NCBI GenBank assembly: GCA_016715065.1
Contig: JADKBN010000029.1
Span: 804,818 to 868,817, forward strand
Source: Fibrobacterota bacterium
Lineage (GTDB): Bacteria; Fibrobacterota; Fibrobacteria; UBA5070
Length of the DNA stretch: 64,000 nt
Direction of reading: 5' to 3'
The translations under genes were made by a program, and so were the position numbers. A model generated the notes under the pieces. It did not search any database. It saw only the letters and a program-made list of their open reading frames with translations, and was not told the DNA's origin. How positions within the stretch are numbered: position 1 is the first letter of the stretch; each line of letters opens with the position of its first letter. Below are positions 37,701 to 44,785 of this stretch, piece by piece.

Positions 37701-37824
37701 GACCTTCTCTCCTGAAGCTTCCGTGCGCACAGTGGCCTACCAGACCAACGGCTCCGGCGTGGTGTATGCGGTGCTGGAGAGCATGGGACGTCGCGACCAG
37801 AAGGTGTTGCCGAACATCCGTTAG
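34726..37824 (+). CDS. Large secreted clan GH-A-like glycoside hydrolase with sorting-like C-terminus
   Basis: A 1032-residue protein with a signal peptide (cleavage near residue 33). The catalytic part resembles GH39/GH44/GH51-type clan GH-A enzymes: GMMCVNYGTGTPEEAAAW, then YWQVGNEMDGNWEEGG with the probable acid/base glutamate near residue 340, and LICMSEFN with the probable nucleophile glutamate near residue 467. A discoidin-like insert (WVMLDFGADSTMDSVRIAWGS) lies between the start and the barrel. After residue 660 come beta-sandwich modules, one like a jelly-roll (FNDAAFASEQPSNAKWFNWH), and a final sorting-like domain (VSVVGLDGRRLATF). The family cannot be fixed by eye. Its neighbour TIGR02147 is a candidate regulator. 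Confidence 0.82.
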   Translation: MMNCSRSLVGLMVLAGIAGAAVTTVTPGTATADVPGLNIGHVTGTVLPIWNPATTYEGLKRGLMEQEYKLFRFPNGSASNNYHWNGAGAYDSVGIWHADSAKVLPGFMSDTRYRGTTKSNYGAIFHSRITDGADSTFWWSDPLGGNQPWVMLDFGADSTMDSVRIAWGSLRADSVVVGYIAKTDWSGYRGIDGVLEPLARVAVTENVTTVTFAAKAARFLVIKPLGVKPEGVQIAEVSLWNKGAKVTKNTPSQATQTPVRAMGAHPGSNRGTGWANGTPPWTFAMFMDYIKAFPKAEGMMCVNYGTGTPEEAAAWVKYANIDQKLGIKYWQVGNEMDGNWEEGGPVDARQYAVKFLAYARAMRAVDPSIVILGPVQAGMTFSTSASGHLDGTSWTEEVLRIVGEAETKDGVRYMDGFDFHAYPYWTDTKPVVRDALKAMQGLKENLDTLSEMMKRHLKDPGSRLICMSEFNMSVVSMDLLMRPENALGNAIMLSQLIEKFGGNAMTIEWESFDAGAVGPASTGATFGALSLFSDPKSGSASSDRYVPNSPYWGNWMVSKLWALEGGKPLPTTVNGSMSLEAHALVNGADTSYLLLNIASTPCSTQVSNVSKGWIYSFSGKNYAWNRSDDQAFAFPNAGPSAMPIPANWKRVVEVPAFGMVVVRNTPAIKTVPAGSAHVVNLSVKNKQLQLGDTVQISGTFVRDPAAPVPTALIGDTTVALTAIDGAWDGDMEGFAAKLSTELIGEGVWWVKVGETDSVKIEITGKIRPTVWVDRFNDAAFASEQPSNAKWFNWHADEAEDSAVWDMSFVAREGYSNALLTSANLVQPASINYTVVGFTGVALDSLLVSNSIGLQFDYLAKHANAGSFGLGIPTDTVKDYQDYSINLTRADSTWVTKRVLWADFTQPSWAVQCGPLRPYQINQLSFRIQGPGKAILMVDNIVLLGTSGDSAVRLAPSSRLANWSVVRGKGAWQIQIPAGAKVSVVGLDGRRLATFSPEASVRTVAYQTNGSGVVYAVLESMGRRDQKVLPNIR

Positions 37825-37861
37825 GCGCCACCCCGCAAGGGGAGTGTGACGCGACAATGGA

Positions 37862-37895
37862 AGCGCCTCGGCAAAGCCTGCCGGGGCGCTTTTTC
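37862..37895 (+). terminator. Terminator after the glycosidase gene
   Basis: AGCGCCTCGGCA, a short loop, then TGCCGGGGCGCT and TTTT. Good stem with T-run about 40 bases past the stop. Confidence 0.85.
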
Positions 37896-38020
37896 GTGTC
37901 TCCTCTTTGGAGAGCTACCATTTGGGGGCAAACGGATGATTCCGTTTCTTGTCAGGCTCGGTATGTGGTAAGAAGCGGGGATGATCGCTCGGGAAAGAAT
38001 TCCATGGGGCAAGAAAATTG

Positions 38021-38302
38021 ATGCAGGTGGAATTGGTCTTCTTTGATCGAGAGCATGGGGGGCGCCTCCATCCTCCCTGGTCTGGATTCAGGCCGCAAAT
38101 CAAGGCGGGTGAACTGTTCACCTCCTGTGTTGTTTCCACTTACGACGATTCTACGGAATTCGAGTTTGGGCGAAGTCTGAATGCGTATATCGAATTCGTT
38201 TTCGCCGAGGCTGTTGGATCTCCATTCAAGGTTGGCGACCCTGTCGAATTGTTCGAGGGCGCAAGACGGATTGCCCAAGGTGTGGTTGTGGCTGTTTCCT
38301 GA
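38021..38302 (+). CDS. Small EF-Tu C-terminal-domain-like protein
   Basis: A 93-residue protein, VELVFFDREHGGRLHPPWSGFRPQI followed by VGDPVELFEGARRIAQGVV, which resembles the stand-alone EF-Tu domain-III-like beta-barrel proteins found in many bacteria. No GTPase domain is present. ATG at 38021 directly follows a TTG. Function unknown. It converges with the AbiEi-like gene and is separated from the large glycosidase by a terminator. Confidence 0.68.
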   Translation: MQVELVFFDREHGGRLHPPWSGFRPQIKAGELFTSCVVSTYDDSTEFEFGRSLNAYIEFVFAEAVGSPFKVGDPVELFEGARRIAQGVVVAVS

Positions 38303-38341
38303 TGCTCCTCTAGGCGGTCATCGTGATCAGCGCTCAACGCC

Positions 38342-39358
38342 TCATCCATTGAGCAGAGCCTTGATCTTCTGTTCGAACAGGACGCGAGCCACTTCGCGGC
38401 ATCGTGGGTCGCGGGTATGGATCAGATCGGCGTAAACGATGAAAACCGGTGCGATCCCTGCCAGAGATTCCTGTTCTTGGAGCCAGGTCGCTTCCAAGAG
38501 TGTGATCTCTCCTTCTGGATCGGGACGTAACCGATTCTTGACCTGGAGCGCACGGGTGTTCCCGTAGAGGTACAGAACCTTCTCGATGGAAGACAAATTT
38601 TGAGTCAGTGCGAATGCCGCCTGATCGCCACCCCAACAAACATCGCATCCTTCCAGCTCAAGGCTCTCCATGGGCGTGGAATATTTCCCAAGCGCCTTCT
38701 TCGGTCGCAGTCGTTGATTGTAAGCTTCCACCCACTTTTCGAAGAAAAGTTCTCTGTTGACCAGTTGCTTGCCCTTCTTGCCTGCATCCAGAACGAATCC
38801 ATCTTCAATGAATGCATCCATCGCGTTGTTTGCACTTCCCAGCGACACATCGGATCGGTCGGACAAGTAGCGAAGCGCTGTAGAGACCAAGCTCGGTTCG
38901 AGCAGAAGCTGGAGCCCGATTTTGACTGCCGAAGGGGAGAACGTCTCGCCGATGCGTCGTTTGGGGTCCAGGTCGATCAAGGGTGGAGACTGGGTCTCCT
39001 GAAAGACGTAGACACCCGGAATGTCGAGATAGGCGTTGCCAGCGGTATCGAGGTAGTTCAGATGCTTTTCGCGAAGTTGTTGTGCAAGATTTTTTTGGAT
39101 GCTTGCGGCGACCAGAACGATTGGTTTCCCGTCCTTGCTGGACGCTCGTTTTGGGTTATCCAAGGTCTTGGGGTGCCAACTGCGTTTGGCTTCGATAAAA
39201 AACGATACGGCACGGTCATGAACCCTTGCCTCGACTCGGAAATCCACAAGGTCGGGCTCACTGCATTCTTCCAAACGGACACCAGACCAGCCAGGTAGCT
39301 GGCTAAGGACCAGTTTTATGGCCTCTGCAATCTGTTGTTCCAGGATGGCGCCCTGCAT
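38342..39358 (-). CDS. AbiEi-like protein with nuclease-like N-domain (orphan antitoxin candidate)
   Basis: A 338-residue protein similar to the type IV antitoxin AbiEi-related family. The N-terminal 130 residues show a PD-(D/E)XK-like pattern (VDFRVEAR, then FFIEAKRS) and a YLDTAGNAYLDIPGVYVF segment. A winged-helix region follows (LRYLSDRSDVSLGSANNAMDAFIEDGFV) and then a family C-terminal part (CWGGDQAAF, TLLEATWLQE). No AbiEii nucleotidyltransferase toxin gene is adjacent on either side. Repeats typical of an autoregulatory operator lie just upstream. Whether it has nuclease activity or is a solitary regulator is unknown. Confidence 0.75.
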   Translation of the reverse strand: MQGAILEQQIAEAIKLVLSQLPGWSGVRLEECSEPDLVDFRVEARVHDRAVSFFIEAKRSWHPKTLDNPKRASSKDGKPIVLVAASIQKNLAQQLREKHLNYLDTAGNAYLDIPGVYVFQETQSPPLIDLDPKRRIGETFSPSAVKIGLQLLLEPSLVSTALRYLSDRSDVSLGSANNAMDAFIEDGFVLDAGKKGKQLVNRELFFEKWVEAYNQRLRPKKALGKYSTPMESLELEGCDVCWGGDQAAFALTQNLSSIEKVLYLYGNTRALQVKNRLRPDPEGEITLLEATWLQEQESLAGIAPVFIVYADLIHTRDPRCREVARVLFEQKIKALLNG

Positions 39359-39376
39359 TTGTTCAATATATATCCA

Positions 39377-39411
39377 TGTTCATAAAAAAGTGAACGCTCT
39401 GTAAAAGTGAA
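39377..39411 (-). promoter_or_regulatory. GTTCA/TGAAC repeats upstream of the AbiEi-like gene
   Basis: GTTCA (39377-39381) and TGAAC (39390-39394) form an inverted repeat with an A-rich spacer, and AAAAGTGAAC recurs at 39402-39411. They start about 18 bases before the gene's ATG, a position expected for autorepression. Confidence 0.5.
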
Positions 39412-39460
39412 CATGTGAGGGTCGAAGGTGTGGTGGATTTAGCTGGTGTCCAGAAAAGCA

Positions 39461-39495
39461 AGAAGGCCAGAACCCGGTTGGATTCTGGCCTTCTT
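39461..39495 (-). terminator. Perfect 12-bp hairpin, likely tRNA-Ser terminator
   Basis: AGAAGGCCAGAA and TTCTGGCCTTCT are perfect inverted repeats with a 10-base loop. On the minus strand a T-rich run follows. It lies 94 bases beyond the 3' end of tRNA-Ser. Confidence 0.7.
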
Positions 39496-39588
39496 GAGAG
39501 CAAGCCTACTGAGATTTCCTAGGCGGGTTTTTCGGCGGGTTTCCCGACCAAATCACCGTTGAGAAGCCCATGAATTCTAGAGGCGGAA

Positions 39589-39673
39589 CGGAGAGAGAGA
39601 GATTCGAACTCTCGGTGGGTTGCCCCACACACGCTTTCCAGACGTGCACCTTCGACCACTCGGTCATCTCTCC
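39589..39673 (-). tRNA. tRNA-Ser (anticodon GGA)
   Basis: Minus-strand acceptor GGAGAGA pairs with TCTCTCC, the anticodon loop is CTGGAAA (GGA), there is a long variable arm (GTGGGGCAACCCACC region) as in class II tRNAs, and the T-arm is GAGAG-TTCGAAT-CTCTC. CCA is not encoded. Length 85 nt. Confidence 0.94.
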
Positions 39674-39698
39674 AACGAGGTGCGAAAAGATAACACAA

Positions 39699-39717
39699 CC
39701 TCCCGGTTTTCGGGAGG
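39699..39717 (-). terminator. Hairpin after the ABC-F gene
   Basis: CCTCCCG and CGGGAGG with a 5-base loop, followed on the minus strand by a moderately T-rich run, between the ABC-F stop and tRNA-Ser. The T-run is interrupted, so termination may be partial and the tRNA may be partly read through from abc-F. Confidence 0.55.
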
Positions 39718-39724
39718 GCCCAGA

Positions 39725-41734
39725 TCAGCTGTCCAGTGCGGCGACTTCCGCCCAGGCGGCTTCCTGCTCTTTCACGATCCGGTCGCGTTCGGACAGGGCC
39801 TTGGCCGATTTATCGTAGTCGTCGAAAAATCCTGGCTGGGCCATGGTCTCATCCAGCTTCGAAAGATCCTGGTCGAGCCTTCCGATGCGCGCTTCCAGTT
39901 CTTCCAAACGCTTTTTCTTGCGGCGCTCTTCCTTCTGGGCGTCGCGGTCGATCGGCTTGTTCTGCGACGAGGCTTGGGGCTCGGCGCCCGCAGGCGTGCT
40001 CTTGGGCGCGGCGGCGGGCTCCTTGGCCTTCGTGGCTTCGGGCTTTTTCTGGGCCGGTGCCGGTGCCGCGTTGGCTTGGCGTCGGCGCGCGTCGAAGTCG
40101 GCCAGGTGCGAAAGGCCGGGGGCGTCGCCGTCTCCGGCCACCGCGAGGTATTCCTCGTAGGTGCCGGGCCAGTCCACCACGCGTCCTCCGCCCACTGCCA
40201 AAATCCGTCCGGCCAGTTCGCGGGTGAACAGACGGTCGTGGCTCACGAACACCAGCGTGCCGGGCCAGGCCTTGAGCGCGTCCACCATGGCTTCGCGGGT
40301 GGCCAGATCCAGGTGGTTGGTGGGCTCGTCCAGCAGCAGCACGTTGTTGGGCTGCAACAGCAGAAGGCCCAGGCGCACGCGCGCTTTTTCGCCACCGGAA
40401 AGGACGCGGTAGGGTTTGTCGGCGTCGTCGCCGGAAAACAGCAGGTTCCCCAGCAGGGTGCGCACCTTGGTGCGCAGCGTGCCCTTGGGGGCCGCGTCGT
40501 AGAGGATGTCCCCGATATGGCGGTCCAGTTCGTCGTCGGGGAGGTCGTCGTACTGCGCGAACAGGCCAATTTCCGTCTTCGCCCCGATTCCCAGCTCGCC
40601 CGATGTGGGCGGGAACTTCTGCGAGAACAGGTGCAGCAGCGTGGACTTGCCCGCGCCGTTGATGCCCACCAGCGCGACCTTCTCGCCGCGCGAGATGGAA
40701 AACTCCAGTCCTTGGAGCACCACCTTGTCGTCGTAGCTTTTTCCCACGTCCCGCAGGATGTACGGGTAGGCGCCGCTCTCCGGCGGGGTGGGGAAGCGCA
40801 AGGCCACCCGGCTCACTTCGGGCGGAAGCTCGATGCGTTCGATCTTGTCCAGCTGCTTTTGGCGGCTCATGGCCGCGGAAGACTTGGTGGAGGTCGCCTT
40901 GAACCGCTGGATGAACCGCTCGGTTTGGGCAATATCTGTCTGCTGGCGATCGTAGGAGTTCTTGAGGGTCTCCAGCCACAGCGCCTTGTCGGCGCGGAAC
41001 TTGGTGTAGGGAACCGGCCAGGTGCGTGCTCGGCCCAGTTCCAGTTCCACGATGCGGTGGGCGAGGTTGTCCACGAACGAGCGATCGTGGGTGATGAACA
41101 AGACGCTCGCGGGCATGGCCTTGATGTGGTTTTCCAACCACATGATGCTTTCCAGGTCCAAGTGGTTGGTGGGCTCGTCCAGAAGCAAAACGGAAGGACG
41201 GCGCAACAGCACCTGCGCCAACGCGGCGCGCATGCGCCAGCCGCCGGAAAAAGAACTCAGCGGGCGATCCTGTTCGCTCTGCTGGAATCCCAGTCCCGCC
41301 AACACCGTGCGGGCTTCGCTCTCGAAGCTCCAGCCGCCGCCCACCGCCAGGCGATCATGCAGGTGGCCGTATTCCTCGTAGTCTTCGTCGGTGGCCGAGC
41401 CATCCGTCATGCGGTGCTCGATCTCTTCGCAACGCTCGTGGGCGCGCTTGAGTTCGTCGAAGGCACTGCAAGCGTATTCGAACACGGTGCCGCCGCTGTC
41501 TGCGGTGGCCTCGGCCGCCTCTTGGGCGAGGTAGCCCACGATCTCGCCGCGACCCAGCGCGATCTCGCCCGCGTCGGGTTTTACCTGGCCGGAGATGATC
41601 TTGAGAAGGGTGGATTTGCCCGCGCCGTTGATGCCGAACAGCGCGACGCGTTCGTTGTCTTCCACACGCAGGGAAACGTCCTGGAAGATGTCGCGCGAAC
41701 CGAAAGAAAGCCGAATGTTGGAAAGGTCGATCAT
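39725..41734 (-). CDS. ABC-F family ATPase
   Basis: A 669-residue soluble protein with two ABC ATPase domains and no membrane segments. First domain: Walker A GINGAGKST, signature LSSFSGGWRMR, Walker B LLLDEPTNHLD. Second domain: GINGAGKST again, signature VLSGGEKARVRLG, LLLDEPTNHLD. A linker with many charges joins them, and a Pro/Ala/Lys-rich stretch plus a C-terminal coiled coil (KKKRLEELEARIGRLDQDLSKLDE) follow, as in Uup/YheS-type members. ABC-F proteins act on the ribosome or on DNA rather than in transport. Start at 41734 (MIDLSNIRL). Confidence 0.92.
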   Translation of the reverse strand: MIDLSNIRLSFGSRDIFQDVSLRVEDNERVALFGINGAGKSTLLKIISGQVKPDAGEIALGRGEIVGYLAQEAAEATADSGGTVFEYACSAFDELKRAHERCEEIEHRMTDGSATDEDYEEYGHLHDRLAVGGGWSFESEARTVLAGLGFQQSEQDRPLSSFSGGWRMRAALAQVLLRRPSVLLLDEPTNHLDLESIMWLENHIKAMPASVLFITHDRSFVDNLAHRIVELELGRARTWPVPYTKFRADKALWLETLKNSYDRQQTDIAQTERFIQRFKATSTKSSAAMSRQKQLDKIERIELPPEVSRVALRFPTPPESGAYPYILRDVGKSYDDKVVLQGLEFSISRGEKVALVGINGAGKSTLLHLFSQKFPPTSGELGIGAKTEIGLFAQYDDLPDDELDRHIGDILYDAAPKGTLRTKVRTLLGNLLFSGDDADKPYRVLSGGEKARVRLGLLLLQPNNVLLLDEPTNHLDLATREAMVDALKAWPGTLVFVSHDRLFTRELAGRILAVGGGRVVDWPGTYEEYLAVAGDGDAPGLSHLADFDARRRQANAAPAPAQKKPEATKAKEPAAAPKSTPAGAEPQASSQNKPIDRDAQKEERRKKKRLEELEARIGRLDQDLSKLDETMAQPGFFDDYDKSAKALSERDRIVKEQEAAWAEVAALDS

Positions 41735-41871
41735 GTGAAGAGCGGGAAAGGTAGCCTTCCGGGCCTTTCCCCGGATTCGGATCTGGGGATGGGCTTGGCG
41801 CCGAGGGGGCAAATGGGCCTTGTCGCCCGAAGCGTGGAGCGCGGTTTTCTCAGGGAGGTATCTTTCCCCGA

Positions 41872-43425
41872 ATGGCCCTTCGCAAGCTGCCTATCGGGAT
41901 TCAGGACTTCCCCCGCCTCCGGCAGGAAGGTTACCTGTATGTGGACAAAACCACATTCGTCCACAAGTTGGCCTCCGAGGGAAGCGTCTACTTCCTCTCG
42001 CGTCCGCGCCGGTTCGGAAAGAGCCTGTTGCTTTCCACGATCGGGGCCTACTTCGAGGGTCGAAAGGAGTTGTTCGCGGGTTTGGCCATCGAGCGGTTGG
42101 AGCAGGACTGGACCGAATACCCGGTGTTGCGGCTGGACCTGAACGCAGAGAAATACGACAGCGTTCGTGCCCTGGAAGGGATTCTGGAAAGTCATGTGTC
42201 GCGTTGGGAAACGCGTTTCGGTGCATCCCGGGACGCGGGATTGGCGCGTCGGTTCCTGGGTGTGATCGAACGCGCCCACGAGCAGACGGGCAAGCGAGTT
42301 GTCGTACTCGTGGATGAATATGACAAGCCCTTGCTTCAGACCATTGGCAAAAAGGAACTTCACGAGGAGTACAAGAACGTCCTCAAGGCCTTCTACGGTG
42401 TTTTGAAGAGCGCCGACGCGCATTTGAAGTTCGTGCTTCTGACTGGAGTGACAAAATTTGGTCAGGTGAGTGTATTCAGCGACCTGAATCAATTGACGGA
42501 CCTCTCCACCGAAGCCGCGTTTGCGGACGTGTGCGGCATCACCGAAGACGAACTGGTAGAGGCGTTCCGCCCCGAACTGGACAAGCTCGCGACTGTACAG
42601 AAGCTCCCCTTGGATGCCACCTTGGACGAAGTGCGCCGGATGTACAACGGCTATCGCTTCCATCCATCGGGACCAAGCGTATTCAATCCGTTCAGCACGC
42701 TCAATCTCCTACGCACCTGCGAGTTCCGCGATTTCTGGTTCCAGACCGGCACTCCCACCTTCCTGGTGGAGTTGCTCAAGCAGGCCGATAGCGATGTGCG
42801 GGAATTGGACGGGATCGAGGTGGCCGCATCGGAATTTTCCGATTACCGGTTGGACGCCGACCGCCCACTGCCCGTGATCTACCAGAGCGGGTACCTGACC
42901 ATCCAGAGCTACAGCCCGCGTCGGAAGCTCTACACGCTTGGCTACCCCAACGCGGAAGTCCGCAACGGTTTCCTGACGTTCCTGCTGCCGATGTTCACCG
43001 GTGCCGACAAAGGGCGTGGCGGCTTCCACATCAGCAAGTTCAGCGAGGAACTGGAATCGGGCGACGTGGACGCCTTCTTGACGCGATTGCGGTGCTTTTT
43101 CGAGAAGATCCCCTACGACCTGAACGACCAGACGGAACGGCACTACCAGGTGGTCTTCTACCTGGTGTTCACCCTGCTGGGACAATTTCTGCAAACCGAG
43201 CTGAAGTCGGCCAACGGCCGCGCCGACGCGGTGGTCCGCACCGACACGCATGTGTTCGTGTTCGAGTTCAAGCTCAACGGCACCGCCGAGCAGGCGTTGG
43301 CCCAGATCGACGACCGCGGTTACGCGGTCCCTTGGCAGGCCGATGGCCTCACGGTGGTGAAGGTGGGCGTGGAGTTCGATCGGAACACCCGCAACCTGGG
43401 GCGGTGGGTGATCGACGGGATTTGA
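41872..43425 (+). CDS. AAA-ATPase-like protein with C-terminal PD-(D/E)XK domain
   Basis: A 517-residue protein of the common PF09820/PF08011 type. N-terminal part: YVDKTTFVHKL and a modified P-loop RPRRFGKSLLLST, Walker B-like VVVLVDEYDKPLL. C-terminal part: DAVVRTDTHVFVFEFKLNGTAEQAL, the PD-(D/E)XK pattern. Such proteins occur in multiple copies in Bacteroidota, Fibrobacterota and relatives; function is unproven. GGGAGG lies 13 bases before the ATG. Divergent from ABC-F by 137 bases. No partner genes. Confidence 0.88.
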   Translation: MALRKLPIGIQDFPRLRQEGYLYVDKTTFVHKLASEGSVYFLSRPRRFGKSLLLSTIGAYFEGRKELFAGLAIERLEQDWTEYPVLRLDLNAEKYDSVRALEGILESHVSRWETRFGASRDAGLARRFLGVIERAHEQTGKRVVVLVDEYDKPLLQTIGKKELHEEYKNVLKAFYGVLKSADAHLKFVLLTGVTKFGQVSVFSDLNQLTDLSTEAAFADVCGITEDELVEAFRPELDKLATVQKLPLDATLDEVRRMYNGYRFHPSGPSVFNPFSTLNLLRTCEFRDFWFQTGTPTFLVELLKQADSDVRELDGIEVAASEFSDYRLDADRPLPVIYQSGYLTIQSYSPRRKLYTLGYPNAEVRNGFLTFLLPMFTGADKGRGGFHISKFSEELESGDVDAFLTRLRCFFEKIPYDLNDQTERHYQVVFYLVFTLLGQFLQTELKSANGRADAVVRTDTHVFVFEFKLNGTAEQALAQIDDRGYAVPWQADGLTVVKVGVEFDRNTRNLGRWVIDGI

Positions 43426-43569
43426 GGTCCGATCCCAACGGAAACTGCTGAAGTCTATTGCCGGCAGCAAGGTTTGCGATGGCGGAAACCCCGTTCCAGG
43501 GCAAGGGATTCGATTCAGGATTCCTTGATTTGGTGAGTTATCATTTTTCATCCAGCAAAGGATTGTCCG

Positions 43570-44676
43570 ATGAAACGCTCCCTGTCCCTGTTTACCCTCG
43601 CTACAGCTCTGCTTTGTATTCCCTCGCTTGCCGTCGACATCAAACTGTCCGGGACGGTCACCGACCTGTCTGGCAAAGCCCTTCCTGGAGCCGGTGTCGC
43701 GTTGGTGGGAACGGGCACCTTCACCAGTACGAACGCCACCGGCGCGTGGAGCATTCCCGTCGCAACGGCAGGAATCGTCGCCTCGCCCAAATCGACGGCG
43801 GCATTGGTCCATGGGCATCTTGTGGTGGATGGGAGCCGCATCCGCCTTCGTTTCGACGGTGCTGACGCGGTGGGTCGGAGATCCTCTGGGGCAAAGGTGC
43901 CAGAGGAGGCTTCTAAGGTCGTTGTTGCCGCTCGTTCGGCGGCCACGTTCGTCGACACGCTCTTGTACTCCTGGAATGGCCGAATTCGCGCCCGCGTGGG
44001 GATTTCTTCGCTCACCGCTGGCGAGCTGGGGGCACAGTTGATCGACACCTCGACCGGCGCGGTTGGCGCGATCATTCCTTGGAATGGCTCCATCACCTAC
44101 GGCAGCCTGACCGATGCGCGCGATGGCCAGGCCTACAAGACCGTGACGATTGGTACGCAGACGTGGATGGCCGAGAACCTGAACTACAAGGTGGACAGTT
44201 CGTGGTGGTACAAGAACAGTGCGGACAGCGGCGCGAAGTATGGGAGATTGTACCAGTGGGCGGCGGTGATGGGTTTGGACGCGCAGTTTCAAATCGGCAG
44301 CACACAAGTGGCGAAGACCCATCAGCAGGGGATCTGTCCGAGCGGCTGGCACGTGCCGAGCGATGCAGAGTGGGACACGCTTGCAACCCATGTCGGAGGT
44401 GCAGCGACGGCGGGCGCGAAGCTCAAGTCCACGAGCGGTTGGTCATACGGCAACGGCACGGATACCTACGGCTTCCGTGCCCTCCCGGCGGGCTACCGCT
44501 ACTACGACGGCAGCTTCAACGCCGTGGGCAACTACGCCGGCTTCTGGAGCTCGTCGGAGGGCGACGCGGGCTACGCCTGGGGCCGCGACCTGGACGCGGG
44601 CGGCGACGACCTGTACCGCCACTACTACTTCAAGGAGTACGGTTTTAGCGTCCGCTGCCTCAAGGATGGTCCCTGA
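43570..44676 (+). CDS. Secreted FISUMP-domain protein
   Basis: A 368-residue protein with a signal peptide (to about residue 21) and a carboxypeptidase-regulatory-like module (LSGTVTDLSGKALPGAGVAL, residues 25-75). The C-terminal 190 residues are the Fibrobacter succinogenes major paralogous domain: YKTVTIGTQTWMAENLNY, YGRLYQWAAVM, ICPSGWHVPSDAEWDTL, GFRALPAGYR, FWSSSEGD and FSVRCLKD. The domain is common in Fibrobacterota and some Bacteroidota; its role is unknown, with a surface or adhesion function suspected. AAAGGA precedes the ATG. Confidence 0.92.
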   Translation: MKRSLSLFTLATALLCIPSLAVDIKLSGTVTDLSGKALPGAGVALVGTGTFTSTNATGAWSIPVATAGIVASPKSTAALVHGHLVVDGSRIRLRFDGADAVGRRSSGAKVPEEASKVVVAARSAATFVDTLLYSWNGRIRARVGISSLTAGELGAQLIDTSTGAVGAIIPWNGSITYGSLTDARDGQAYKTVTIGTQTWMAENLNYKVDSSWWYKNSADSGAKYGRLYQWAAVMGLDAQFQIGSTQVAKTHQQGICPSGWHVPSDAEWDTLATHVGGAATAGAKLKSTSGWSYGNGTDTYGFRALPAGYRYYDGSFNAVGNYAGFWSSSEGDAGYAWGRDLDAGGDDLYRHYYFKEYGFSVRCLKDGP

Positions 44677-44785
44677 GCAAGCGAAGCGCGTCGAAAGCTT
44701 GGTCCTGTGCCGACCCGCGGCGTGAGCCGCCCGAAGCGGCGAGGGAGCACGGGACGCAAGTCCCAAAAGAAAGCCGGCCGCGGCC

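Noticed and set aside
35104..37857. 917-codon minus-strand open frame opposite the large glycosidase
   Set aside because: Antisense shadow; Arg/His/Gly-rich, no signal peptide or domain, while the plus strand has signal peptide, catalytic motifs and sorting domain.
39620..42142. 840-codon plus-strand open frame over ABC-F
   Set aside because: Shadow of the ABC-F gene, which has two complete Walker A/B sets on the minus strand.
38342..43425. Combined defence island of AbiEi-like gene and AAA/PD-(D/E)XK gene
   Set aside because: They are separated by tRNA-Ser and ABC-F on mixed strands with terminators between, so there is no operon evidence for joint action.
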